Below are positions 45,172-53,574 of a stretch of 64,000 nucleotides of DNA, one piece after another. The translations under genes and the position numbers were made by a program. The number at the start of each line of letters is the position of its first letter. Position 1 is the first letter of the stretch. Under the pieces are notes generated by a model, which had not been told where the DNA came from, searched no databases, and saw nothing but the letters and a program-made list of their open reading frames with translations. Source of the stretch: Bin34 sp963422415 (GTDB lineage Bacteria > Chloroflexota > Anaerolineae > Caldilineales > Caldilineaceae); assembly GCA_963422415.1 (NCBI GenBank), contig OY729430.1:1178001-1242000 (forward strand). Direction: 5' to 3'.

Positions 45172-45891
45172 GTGGAAATTACCTGGTATGGTGCCAACTG
45201 CGTGGCTCTTCGTGAAGAGGGCATCACTGTCCTCTATGATCCGTTCCAAACCGATGTGGACTCGAACGGACAGGCTCGGCTGTGGGACCATGCCGTTGCG
45301 CCTGCGCTGCGGAAACCGGGTTTCCCTGTAGACATTCTGGTCAGTAGCTTGCACCATGGCCGAGACACTTTCACGGCCATTCCCGGAGAACCCGTGGTGG
45401 TCTCTGTCCCGGGCCAGTTCGAATCCGGTGGCGTCTTCATTCATTCCCTGTCCTGTGACTTGGCCAAGCCCGAGGCGGATTCTGCGGTACATGCTGACCC
45501 CGTCGGTACCGGTTGTCTAGTGCACTTCTTTGACTTTGGCCAGACCGGAGTCATGCACATGGGCCATCCCGGGGCGGAGTTCCGTCCTGGGCACAAACGG
45601 TTGGTCGAGGGCCTTATTGCCTTGAAGACCGACATTCTCATATTGCCCATGGGTACGGATCTGCAGCGAGACTTGGATTGGGCCCTGAAGTTGTGCAAGG
45701 ATCTGGAGCCACGCATCTGCATTCCCGTGCAATACGATCCGGACCTTCGCGCGGAGATGGTCCCAGCTCTGCAGTCCATGGGTTCCTTGAACGAGGAGCC
45801 CCAGAAGCGGTATCGGTCCACCCGCAAGGATGCCGGATCCGATGGATCTTCTGTAGTCATGCTGACGGTCTCTCCCATTAGCAAGCCGTAA
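45172..45891 (+). CDS. Metallo-beta-lactamase-fold protein (UlaG-like) lacking the usual metal ligands
   Basis: From the GTG at 45172 the 239-residue frame matches the UlaG-like MBL layout strand by strand: 'EITWYGANCVALREEGITVL' for 'EItwyGHScf.l', 'VDILVSSLHHGRDTF' for the 'SHDHPGHN' loop, 'VVVSVPGQFESGGVFI', 'TGVMHMGHPGAEF' for 'v.HLGDLG' and 'ICIPVQYDPD' for the 'P.HY' end. The first zinc-loop His-x-His-x-Asp-His, the Asp of 'HLGD' and the last His are all substituted. The frame itself is clean. It is either a non-catalytic homologue or a young loss of function. Not operonic with the minus-strand genes on either side. Confidence 0.75.
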   Translation: MEITWYGANCVALREEGITVLYDPFQTDVDSNGQARLWDHAVAPALRKPGFPVDILVSSLHHGRDTFTAIPGEPVVVSVPGQFESGGVFIHSLSCDLAKPEADSAVHADPVGTGCLVHFFDFGQTGVMHMGHPGAEFRPGHKRLVEGLIALKTDILILPMGTDLQRDLDWALKLCKDLEPRICIPVQYDPDLRAEMVPALQSMGSLNEEPQKRYRSTRKDAGSDGSSVVMLTVSPISKP

Positions 45892-45942
45892 GCATAGCCA
45901 TTGAAACTCCCGGCAGACTGCCATCCCGCTTCCCTCGTCTGC

Positions 45943-48336
45943 CTAGCGTGGTCTCCGGAACAGACTGCGCAAGGACAACTCCAGCCACCTGCGCCAAAAG
46001 GGGCCCTGCATTTGGCGCCAAGCGTGTTCGACATGGACATGGGCCCGCATCTGCATGGCTCTGGAGGACCGGGTGCCGTACTGCAGTCGCATGTAGGACT
46101 CGCATACGGCGTTGAATTCCGTGGCCAGATGCGGCCAGGCCTTGGCTAGAATTCGGCCCCGCTCCAATGGCGTGTCACAGGTTTGCAATGGCAGTTGCAA
46201 GCGCAAGCCCCAGCGCATCAGGCGGCGATAGACTTGCCCCACCCTATCCTCCAGTGTATCTCGGATCAAGCGTCCGGTGCGCCACCGCCAGATTCCCCCG
46301 ATCAAAGCCGCGGCGGCCAGCGCGCCAACTATCCAGACGCGCCAATCGGTCGGCGCTGCCACCGGTGCCGCCGAAGGATCAAAGGCATCGTCGACACTGG
46401 ATTCGCTGAAAGGGTTCTCTGGATTCAGACCTTGGTCAAGCAGGTCCTGGGGGTTGTCCGGCAAGGGATTGGCTGTCCTTGCGCGATCCAGATCGGGATC
46501 TGCCGGGGGTCCACCTGCTGCGCGGAGGAGCACGCTCTCGCCTGCGGTGGGCTCGAATTCGATCCAGCCGAATCCTGAGAAGTAGACCTCAACCCATGTG
46601 TGGGCATCCTCTTGCCTGACCAGGAAATCCTGTGTCTCGGACTGGAATTCTCCTTCTGCGTAGCCCGTGGCCAGTCGGGCCGGAATGCCCAGCATCCGCA
46701 GCATCATCACCATAGCGGTGGCGTAGTAGTCGCAATAGCCCCGCTGCAAGTCAAAGAGAAAGTGGCTGACGGGATCCACTCCGGGTGGCGCGCCCTGGAT
46801 ATCCTCGTCATACGGAATGCGGCGCAAGGCCGTTTCCAGGGCCTTGACTTTCGCATAGCGCATTTCGGCGCCCGCCGTGAGCGTGGCGGCGAGTTGTCCC
46901 ACGGCTGGGTCCACGGAAACAGGAACCTGCAGGTAGCGATTGCGAATGTCTTCCGGGACATGGGGACTGGCATTCTCCAAGTCCCAGACTGTGGCCGTGG
47001 TGAGAGAACTCAACACTTGATACGGCTCATTGGGCAGCAACGGGATCTGGGACAGTACATACTGTAGCTCCCAAGTGTCCACCTGTACGGTCGGATTCGA
47101 TGATTCCGGTTGCAGCAGCGAATCCGTGCCTGTCGAATCTGGTATCACCTCATAGCTGGCGACGGTCGGCACTGTCATTTGCACGATGTCGGGGGCGGCC
47201 AACACTACAAACCCCAAATCCTGCAAGGGTGTAATCTGCTGTACCAACCGGGTACGATGGGCCCAACCGGGTGCGAGGACTGCAGCCTCCGACTGCAGGC
47301 TGGTGCGCGCCTGTGAGCTGTTCTCCCACCGACGGCCGTCAAAGACATCGTAGACATTGGCTCGCCAATAGCGGCCTGCGGCCGCGGTCACGCGCATCAC
47401 GGGCTCGTCCGAGGAGACTCGCGCTCCGCCCAAGGTCAGCGTGGAACGAAAGGAAGCCTCCCCCGCGTGCTGCCGCTGGTTCACCCCTTGATTCCAAGCG
47501 GCAATCTGGTCGGTGGCCTCCTCCCAGACCCGGCTGATGGGAGTCAACACATCGTCCAAGGTGGGGGAAAGGCCCAACCGGGGAATGCTCCAGGCCCCGC
47601 CCACGACCAGCACGCTGAAGAGCAGTCCACTTTGCATGAAGTCGAGGAATATGTCTGGGCTAAAGCGAATGCGGGTGCTGCGCCAGCGCCACTGCAGGGA
47701 AATCAGGTTGGCGCTGATCAGAATCAGGACTCCGACAAGCAGGAAGAAGATGAAAAGCCCGTTGACCGGTTCGGGAGCATAGTAGGTGTTGACGCCGGTC
47801 ACCACTCCCGCCATAAGCATGATCCGCCATGAGAGATTGAAGCGCAGCAAGGTCCAAGTGCCGAAGTACGCAATCCACCACAGATAAAAGGAGAGATTGA
47901 ACAGGAAGGAGAGGTTGTTGCCGGCAAAGTTCTGAATCACCACTTTCTGGGCCCAATCCCACCACAGATCCGCCAGTAGATAGGCTCGGCTCTGCGTGAC
48001 ATTGAAGCCCTGCAGCAGCAAGCTTCGCACCTCCTCCTCTGGAATCTGGCCAGAGACCAACAGGACCGTCCAGCACAGTCCCGCCAGCAGTCCAAAGCCC
48101 AACATGGGCAGCGCAGAGAACCGGGCATAGGTGACCAGCAGGCCGCAGCCGATCGCCCCGACCACAACCCCCATGAAGACCCCGGTCCCTTCTTCGGTCC
48201 AGCCGGCCGCCACAAAGTTCAAGGCCATGGTCAAGTACAGCAGGCATACCAATATAGGGTGCACCCAGTTGTCTTTGACATAGATCGCGGGCAGATTCGA
48301 GGGCGGCTCCACGGGCCGGGTGACGGAGATCTGCAC
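45943..48336 (-). CDS. Transglutaminase-like membrane protein (TgpA/DUF3488-DUF4129 architecture)
   Basis: This 797-residue protein has about six N-terminal membrane helices (first 'PILVCLLYLTMALNFVAAGW'), then a large external part. The transglutaminase core contains 'LQRGYCDYYATAMVMMLRML' with the catalytic Cys, 'EDAHTWVEVYFSGFGWIEFE' with the catalytic His, and the Asp or Thr of 'PTAGES'. A further membrane helix ('WRVWIVGALAAAALIGGIWR') and a DUF4129-like cytoplasmic helix bundle ('CDTPLERGRILAKAW') end the protein. The family resembles Pseudomonas TgpA, an essential transglutaminase/protease of unknown substrate. Its start is 3 bases after the stop of the partner gene, so the two are coupled. 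Confidence 0.93.
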   Translation of the reverse strand: MQISVTRPVEPPSNLPAIYVKDNWVHPILVCLLYLTMALNFVAAGWTEEGTGVFMGVVVGAIGCGLLVTYARFSALPMLGFGLLAGLCWTVLLVSGQIPEEEVRSLLLQGFNVTQSRAYLLADLWWDWAQKVVIQNFAGNNLSFLFNLSFYLWWIAYFGTWTLLRFNLSWRIMLMAGVVTGVNTYYAPEPVNGLFIFFLLVGVLILISANLISLQWRWRSTRIRFSPDIFLDFMQSGLLFSVLVVGGAWSIPRLGLSPTLDDVLTPISRVWEEATDQIAAWNQGVNQRQHAGEASFRSTLTLGGARVSSDEPVMRVTAAAGRYWRANVYDVFDGRRWENSSQARTSLQSEAAVLAPGWAHRTRLVQQITPLQDLGFVVLAAPDIVQMTVPTVASYEVIPDSTGTDSLLQPESSNPTVQVDTWELQYVLSQIPLLPNEPYQVLSSLTTATVWDLENASPHVPEDIRNRYLQVPVSVDPAVGQLAATLTAGAEMRYAKVKALETALRRIPYDEDIQGAPPGVDPVSHFLFDLQRGYCDYYATAMVMMLRMLGIPARLATGYAEGEFQSETQDFLVRQEDAHTWVEVYFSGFGWIEFEPTAGESVLLRAAGGPPADPDLDRARTANPLPDNPQDLLDQGLNPENPFSESSVDDAFDPSAAPVAAPTDWRVWIVGALAAAALIGGIWRWRTGRLIRDTLEDRVGQVYRRLMRWGLRLQLPLQTCDTPLERGRILAKAWPHLATEFNAVCESYMRLQYGTRSSRAMQMRAHVHVEHAWRQMQGPFWRRWLELSLRSLFRRPR

Positions 48337-48339
48337 GGG

Positions 48340-50355
48340 CTATGCCACGATGGGATCGGGCCGGGCCGGGCGCCTGCGGGATCCGGGTCGGTCGGGTTGC
48401 AGCAGGCGGTGCAATCTCGTGGCAAAGGCCAGCAGCAGCGTCAGCAGACCGAATCCCAGACCCACGAGACGGGGCATGTGCAGAGCATGGCGGGTTATGC
48501 GGGCCTGCAGACGCGGAGCGTCCACCGTAACCGCCCAGACATCGGAGACCGGTGCGGCCTTTGCCGCGTTCGGCTGCAAGGCGACCAGGACGACCGTGTT
48601 GGCGGTCAAATCGCGCCATGCCTGCGCGGATTTGACATAATTGAATTGGCGAATGGCGTCTTCCGGCCCATCGGCCCCCACGCTGGCCTCCTCGATCGCA
48701 TCCTGCTCCAAGGTTTGGGCCTTGGCGTCCCACAGGCGATAGGAATCCTCCAAGTCCAGCGTGTAATTGTAGATCAGGTCCTGTGACAGCAACTGGTTGC
48801 GGATGGTTTTCTGTGACCAGGGAGTTCGCAGGATCTGCTGCAGCGGCGCCCAGTCGGCTTCGGTCCCCAGCAGCATGGCCAGCCGCTGTGCCTGTTCCGC
48901 ATCGGAAGCTCGCAGGTGCATCTGCAGGACCCGACGGGATGGAACTTCATTGGCATGCTCCTGCATGCTCCAGGTCAACTGCAGAGTGTCACCCGCTTGG
49001 GCCGTGCGGTGCTCCAGCTCTGCCAACTTCTCGGGCAGGCGCGCAAGATGAGCCGGATCGACCGATCCCTCCATGGTCACGGCCAGGGAGACGGGACTGG
49101 TCATGACTGCGATCAGCCAGCTTTGGAAGAGAGAGACCGCTTCCGGCGGCGGCATCTGGCGGGCGGCCTCGAGAGGGGAGCCCACTAAGGTGGCGGCTTC
49201 CTCCGCGGCGCCGATGTGCAGGAGCGCAAGGGCTTGCTGCAGGCTGGCATTGCGGCGCATCGCTTCAATTCGATCCGGCGCGATCCAGCCAGGAGGCAGT
49301 TTTTCCACCTCTTCCAGCGTAGCCTTGACCTGTACCCAGTCCTCGCGCTGCAAGGCCCGGGCAATCCGCATTTCCAGCCCGTCCACCAACCAGCGGGTCA
49401 GGTCCTGACGTTGTATCGCATATTCCCTGGGCAGGAAATTAAGCCCCCGCCGCGCGTGATGCAGCACCAGTTCCAGATAGGAGGCGGATCCAGGCAACAG
49501 GCCCTCCAAGAGCTGGGATCGGTAGAGCTGGGCCAAGCTGTAGTGGGCTTGCCCTGGGTCCTGTGCCATGGCCTGCGTCAACGCCGCCAAGGCTTGGTCG
49601 TAGAAGGCCTGGCGTTCGCGCGCAGCCGGCTCGGGGCTAACGCGGTACAGGATCTGATATTGTCGACCGAGAGCCATTTGATCGCCCGTCGCTTCCGCCT
49701 GTCGAATCCGGTTCCACACGGCCTTGTGCATGAAGCGGGCTTGCAGGAGCCCGGGCCAGATGTGCTCGAAGTGCCAACGCACTTCCCCACTCAAGAGATC
49801 ATATGGGGCAGGTGTCACCTTCTGCATCGTGCGGGGGGATAGCTCGTTGTCGACATGGACGCTGAGGCGCATGCTCTCCGGCGGGGCGTCCCAGACCCGC
49901 AAGGGAGCGCTGTTGTAGGTCACTTCCGGGAAATACCGGCCGGTGGCCTGGACTGTATAGTGCAGGTCCAGACTCGTGCGTTCATCGGGGTCCAAGGCAA
50001 TCAGGACCTGGTACTGCCCATTGTCCAGAGGCTCCAAGGGCAAGGCGATGTCGTTCTTGAAGATCTGAATCCGTTGCAGCTGCCCGTGCTGGGGCGTTCC
50101 GATGGCGCCTGCGGCGGAATGCAGAGCAAGATCCACGATACGGGAGTCGTCGGTCGTGTTGTGCAGCCAGTACGTGGAGACGATGTCATAGCGGGCGGTA
50201 AGGTCGGGATTTTGGGTGATCTCCACTTCCACTACGTGGGTCAGAAAGTCGATTCCCCGGCTGTCCGCGGGCGTGAGGTACAGATGGAAGGCTCCGGGAT
50301 CCAAAGGGAGGTTTTGGGCCAGGGCAACGGTGCCCCAACACAGCCAGAGGGCCAT
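48340..50355 (-). CDS. Secreted membrane-anchored hypothetical protein, partner of the transglutaminase
   Basis: The ATG at 50355 starts 'MALWLCWGTVALAQ', a short signal; an in-frame TTG at 50448 would add an Arg-rich stretch that makes a better signal peptide. Frame further upstream (to 51183) overlaps a plus-strand gene and is not coding. The roughly 670-residue product holds beta-rich external domains ('VDLALHSAAGAIGTPQHGQL', 'DERTSLDLHYTVQATGRYFP'), a TPR-like helical stretch ('LTQAMAQDPGQAHYSLAQLY', 'LQREDWVQVKATLEEVEKLP'), and one C-terminal membrane helix ('LVGLGFGLLTLLLAFATRLH') with a basic tail. I recognise no family. Tight coupling to the transglutaminase suggests they act together at the envelope. 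Confidence 0.75.
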   Translation of the reverse strand: MALWLCWGTVALAQNLPLDPGAFHLYLTPADSRGIDFLTHVVEVEITQNPDLTARYDIVSTYWLHNTTDDSRIVDLALHSAAGAIGTPQHGQLQRIQIFKNDIALPLEPLDNGQYQVLIALDPDERTSLDLHYTVQATGRYFPEVTYNSAPLRVWDAPPESMRLSVHVDNELSPRTMQKVTPAPYDLLSGEVRWHFEHIWPGLLQARFMHKAVWNRIRQAEATGDQMALGRQYQILYRVSPEPAARERQAFYDQALAALTQAMAQDPGQAHYSLAQLYRSQLLEGLLPGSASYLELVLHHARRGLNFLPREYAIQRQDLTRWLVDGLEMRIARALQREDWVQVKATLEEVEKLPPGWIAPDRIEAMRRNASLQQALALLHIGAAEEAATLVGSPLEAARQMPPPEAVSLFQSWLIAVMTSPVSLAVTMEGSVDPAHLARLPEKLAELEHRTAQAGDTLQLTWSMQEHANEVPSRRVLQMHLRASDAEQAQRLAMLLGTEADWAPLQQILRTPWSQKTIRNQLLSQDLIYNYTLDLEDSYRLWDAKAQTLEQDAIEEASVGADGPEDAIRQFNYVKSAQAWRDLTANTVVLVALQPNAAKAAPVSDVWAVTVDAPRLQARITRHALHMPRLVGLGFGLLTLLLAFATRLHRLLQPDRPGSRRRPARPDPIVA

Positions 50356-50553
50356 TGCAATTCCCAGTCCATCTCCCAGTCTCCAAGTTCGGAACCGTCT
50401 GCGTCTGTGCCCACCGGTTTCGCCTGCGTTCGGAGAACCCCTTTGCAATTGAAGGCGGATTCTGTTAATTTGTCCTTTCACTATTCTCTCTGTCTTGGGG
50501 CAGGCACAGGCTGGGCGCAACGCCAATTCTATGCTACAGGTTGCCGTGACTTC

Positions 50554-50856
50554 ATGTTCAAATTGCTGATGAGCTGGGACATCAAGCCCGGACTTGAAAG
50601 GACCTACGACAACTTCATAGTGAAAAAATTCGTTCCGGGTCTTGCGGACATGGGATTGGAACCCAGCGAGATCTGGTATTCCCTGTGGGGCGCGGGGTCG
50701 CAGATGCTGATGGGCTGTACCACTGCAGATCAGGATCACCTGCAGCGCATGCTCGACGAAGATACGTGGGATGCGCTGCAGCATGAACTCCAGGATTTGG
50801 TCCACAACTACAAGGCCAAGGTAGTCAAGGACAACAAGCTTTACTTCCAATTGTAA
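50554..50856 (+). CDS. Conserved small protein, probably alpha-beta barrel fold
   Basis: From the ATG at 50554 the 100-residue protein begins 'MFKLLMSWDIKPGLERTYDN' and ends 'VHNYKAKVVKDNKLYFQL'. It resembles a short conserved protein of Chloroflexota that looks like a dimeric alpha-beta barrel (ferredoxin-like) by its pattern of strand, helix, strand ('SEIWYSLWGAGSQMLMGCTT', 'LQRMLDEDTWDALQHELQDL'). The function is unknown; similar folds bind small aromatic or polyketide ligands. The remainder of the longer open frame upstream is antisense to the hypothetical partner gene and is not counted. It is divergent from that gene with about 200 bases between starts. Confidence 0.7.
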   Translation: MFKLLMSWDIKPGLERTYDNFIVKKFVPGLADMGLEPSEIWYSLWGAGSQMLMGCTTADQDHLQRMLDEDTWDALQHELQDLVHNYKAKVVKDNKLYFQL

Positions 50857-51011
50857 GAAATCTCTGTAAGTCCGGGCCTTTTCCCCGCTACAGTATGTGC
50901 AGAATCCAGGGAGACTTCGCTCGGTCTCCGGTGTGCCGCGTCTTGTTGCCGAATGCGGATCTGCCGTCTGGCCTGTGTTCATGTTCGTGCAATCAGAAGG
51001 AAGTCCAATAC

Positions 51012-52649
51012 ATGAGTCAGTCGCGAAAGGATCAGATTGGGCCTGCAGTTCGTCGGCCACTTTGCCGCGGGGTTGTACTCTCGACCTGCATTCTCGGCCT
51101 GCTGCTTCTGGCTGCCTGTACCGTGGATCAGAGCGCGCTGCTGTTGCCCGGAGCCTTGCCGGAACCGCCCGCGCCGACGCCACTGCCAGAACAAGAGGCC
51201 GCGGAGGGCACCAAGACGGGCGAGAACCGTGCGGAACTGGAAACCGGCTTTACAGCGGACGGATATCCCTATATGGGGTCTGCAGAGGCTCCCATTGTTG
51301 TGATCGAGTTTTCCGACTTCCATTGTCCCTATTGTCAGCGGCACAACCAGGAAACCCTGCCGCGCTATGTCACGGAATTCGTGCGTACCGGCATAGTGCA
51401 ATATGTCGCCAAGGACTTGCCTCTGGAATCACTGCATCCGCAGGCCCGCGGCGCCCACCGGGCGGCCTGGTGCGTGGCCTTACAAAGCACAGAGGCCTTC
51501 TGGTGGATGCATGAACAGTTGTATGCCACGCAATCCCAGCACGTCCGATCGCAGGATGCCCCCGCCTTCTACCGCATGTTGGCCGAGAAGTACAACTCGG
51601 AATCGACGGCCGTCTCCCCCTTGGACGTGGAGGCCTGGGCCACCTGCCACTTGGATTTGCACAACGAAGTCGCTGTCCGCATGGATGCCGCGATTCAGGA
51701 GGCCCGGGTGGCTGGATTCAACGGCACTCCGACATTTGTCATGTTCTATCGAGATACGCCTGCGCGGATCCTGCCGGTGCCCGGGGCTCTGCCCTATGAG
51801 GATCTGGCCCGCGTTACCCGGAATCTGGGCGAGTTTCTGGACAACATGGAGACGAAAGCCGCCCGCGTGGACAAGTTGCCGTACTGGATTACCGACGAGG
51901 GACTGGCTCCTGCAGGTTTGTGGCTGCAGGATGGGGACGACGAGGCGGTGCTGGAAGGCGTAACCAATGCCGGCGATCATTTCCTGGGTTCTCCCTTTGC
52001 AGAAGTGGTGGTCTTTGAATTCAGTGACTTTGAATGCCCCTACTGTCGGCAGCACCACAGGGAAACACGCCCCTTTCTGGAAGCGGACTATGTGACCCCG
52101 CACAAGGTCATGTGGGTGTACAAGCACTTTCCCCTGGATATTCATGTCTATGCACCGTACGCGGCGGAAGCGGCTCTCTGCGCGGGCGAACAGGGCCGCT
52201 TCTGGCCGATGCATAACATGCTCTTTGATTCCCCGAGTGACTGGGCCCACGCGGATTATGACGGGGCCTTGCTGAACTACGGTTCGTTGTTGGCCCGCAA
52301 TGCACCGAACCTGATTCAGATAGGCATTCCCGAGCAGTTCCGCCGAGGTGCCGAGGTGCCCTTGGACGCGAACTGGCTGACCCAGTGGGACCACGCCAAG
52401 GCCGCCTCCTTTGACGAGGCGGCCTACGCGGATTGTTTGGCCGGAAGTCACTACGAGGATATGGTTGCCCAAGGAATGTCCGATGTTTCAGACATTATCA
52501 GGGGTACGCCGACATTCCTGATCTGGCACCGCCGGTATGGCGCATTGGCGCAACCCATCGTGGGATCATTGGAAAAGGACTCCTTCAGCAGCGTTTTTGA
52601 CCAAATTTTCACGCAACTGGCGGCGCTGGAAGACGCCAGGGCGGAATAG
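51012..52649 (+). CDS. Lipoprotein with two DsbA-like thioredoxin domains
   Basis: The ATG at 51012 follows AAGGAAG. The 545-residue protein opens with a lipoprotein signal ('VVLSTCILGLLLLAAC') and a Pro-rich linker. Two thioredoxin-4/DsbA-type domains follow. The first has 'VVIEFSDFHCPYCQRHNQET' and later 'GFNGTPTFVMFYRD' (cis-Pro). The second has 'VVFEFSDFECPYCRQHHRET' and 'IIRGTPTFLIWHRRYG'. Each carries a CPYC active site. Such proteins shuffle or oxidise disulfides of exported proteins at the outer face of the membrane. The two-domain fusion in one lipoprotein is uncommon. It is 30 bases upstream of the selenocysteine candidate and probably in the same transcript. Confidence 0.92.
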   Translation: MSQSRKDQIGPAVRRPLCRGVVLSTCILGLLLLAACTVDQSALLLPGALPEPPAPTPLPEQEAAEGTKTGENRAELETGFTADGYPYMGSAEAPIVVIEFSDFHCPYCQRHNQETLPRYVTEFVRTGIVQYVAKDLPLESLHPQARGAHRAAWCVALQSTEAFWWMHEQLYATQSQHVRSQDAPAFYRMLAEKYNSESTAVSPLDVEAWATCHLDLHNEVAVRMDAAIQEARVAGFNGTPTFVMFYRDTPARILPVPGALPYEDLARVTRNLGEFLDNMETKAARVDKLPYWITDEGLAPAGLWLQDGDDEAVLEGVTNAGDHFLGSPFAEVVVFEFSDFECPYCRQHHRETRPFLEADYVTPHKVMWVYKHFPLDIHVYAPYAAEAALCAGEQGRFWPMHNMLFDSPSDWAHADYDGALLNYGSLLARNAPNLIQIGIPEQFRRGAEVPLDANWLTQWDHAKAASFDEAAYADCLAGSHYEDMVAQGMSDVSDIIRGTPTFLIWHRRYGALAQPIVGSLEKDSFSSVFDQIFTQLAALEDARAE

Positions 52650-52679
52650 CAAGGCATAGTTGGGGGAGGGAATAATCCA

Positions 52680-53477
52680 ATGGAGTTCCTGAAGCGGACT
52701 TCTGTATGGATCGGCGTATGCATCTTGCTGCTGGCATTGGGAGCTTGTGCCAATAGGCCGGAAGCTCCCGTGGAAGCCGAAAGTGTCGCCGAGACGGAAC
52801 AACTGGACGGGGCGGTCGACGCCATGGATTCTGCGGAGGAGTATGTGGCCGGGAAGCTGGAGACCGAGGCGGACGAAACGACCGCGGGCGCGGAGTCTGC
52901 CGACGGAGTCGGGTTGGTCCCTGCCGTTGAGGATTGGACGCAACGCTTTGTGGTGGAAGGCCAATACATCTATGTAGGCAATCCGAAGGCCCCTGTCACC
53001 ATTCTGGATGTCAGCGACTTTCTATGAGGATCGTGCGCTGCGCACGTGCTGCGCATAGAACCTCGGCTCAAGTCCGAATTCGTTAGTTCCGGCCAAGTCC
53101 GGCTTGGTTTCCATCATGTTTTGGATCACGGTCAGGCCAGTGAATTGGCCAGCATGTCCATAGAGTGCGCCGGAGACCAGGATCCCGCTCAGTATTGGCA
53201 TATGCACGATCTGCTGTTCAGCAGTCAGGACAAGCTGTTTCGGGCGGGCAAGGCCACATACAATGAATTTGCCCTCCAGATCGGATTGGATGTAATGGCG
53301 TTCGGTTCCTGTATGGCCGATGACACGCATCTGGCCAAGGTGCAGGCCATGAACGACGAGCGAATGACCGCCTGGGCCATTCGGCGCCGACCTTCCTTTG
53401 TCATAAACGGCAAGGTGTATGCAGGCGGCATTCCGTTCAATGCCTTTGAAGTGGCCATCCAGGAAGCCTTGGGCTAG
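52680..53477 (+). CDS. DsbA-like thioredoxin lipoprotein with in-frame TGA at the active site; probable selenoprotein (UGSC)
   Basis: A GGGGGAGGG site precedes the ATG at 52680. The lipoprotein signal ends in 'LLLALGAC' and an acidic linker follows. The thioredoxin fold starts 'NPKAPVTILDVSDFL' and then meets TGA at 53025-53027. The same frame continues without any stop for 149 further codons to a normal stop: 'GSCAAHVLRIEPRLKS', 'QYWHMHDLLFSSQDKLFRAG', 'FALQIGLDVMAFGSCMADDT' and 'RRRPSFVINGKVYAGGIPFN', which has the cis-Pro region. Aligned with the paralogue just upstream, SDF-H-CPYC-QRH against SDF-L-(TGA)-GSC-AAH, the TGA replaces the first Cys. Residue 116 would be selenocysteine in a UxxC motif (265 residues). 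The alternative is a chance nonsense mutation; no other damage is seen. Confidence 0.8.
53034..53055 (+). promoter_or_regulatory. Candidate bacterial SECIS hairpin directly after the in-frame TGA
   Basis: The mRNA from 7 bases after the TGA can fold UGCGC (53034-53038) with GCGCA (53051-53055). After one U-U mismatch, GC (53040-53041) pairs with GC (53048-53049). The apical loop is GCACGU, 15-20 bases past the TGA and starting with G, at the near edge of the usual bacterial range. A competing tight hairpin, GUGCG-CUG-CGCAC (53033-53045), also exists. Bacterial SECIS elements vary greatly in sequence, so this is suggestive only. Confidence 0.5.
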
Positions 53478-53543
53478 CAACCTTGGGAGACTCACTTGCC
53501 TGAGTGGGACACTTGGACTCTCTCGAATCCCGTTGTCTGCAGT

Positions 53544-53569
53544 GAAGGGCCCCGGTACCGGGGCCCTTC
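53544..53569. terminator. Perfect 26-base palindrome, probable terminator after the selenoprotein gene
   Basis: The segment is its own exact reverse complement (GAAGGGCCCCGGT followed by its mirror). It lies 66 bases after the stop at 53477. It is very GC-rich and has no long T tract, but it is the only strong hairpin before the next gene debris. Confidence 0.7.
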
Positions 53570-53574
53570 GTGAT

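Noticed and set aside
45410..45440. A tRNA-like T-arm sequence (gttcgaatccgg)
   Set aside because: No acceptor, D or anticodon arms pair around it and it lies inside the MBL-fold coding frame.
49855..50553. Long plus-strand open frame upstream of the 100-residue protein
   Set aside because: It is antisense to the signal-bearing envelope protein gene and shows no family resemblance; only the part from 50554 is conserved-looking.
50356..51183. N-terminal extension of the minus-strand envelope protein frame
   Set aside because: It lies opposite the conserved 100-residue gene, includes no signal sequence and reads as low-complexity antisense.
53544..53569. Operator or recombination site reading of the 26-base palindrome
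   Set aside because: A perfect GC-rich palindrome just after an operon is more simply a terminator; no second copy was seen nearby.
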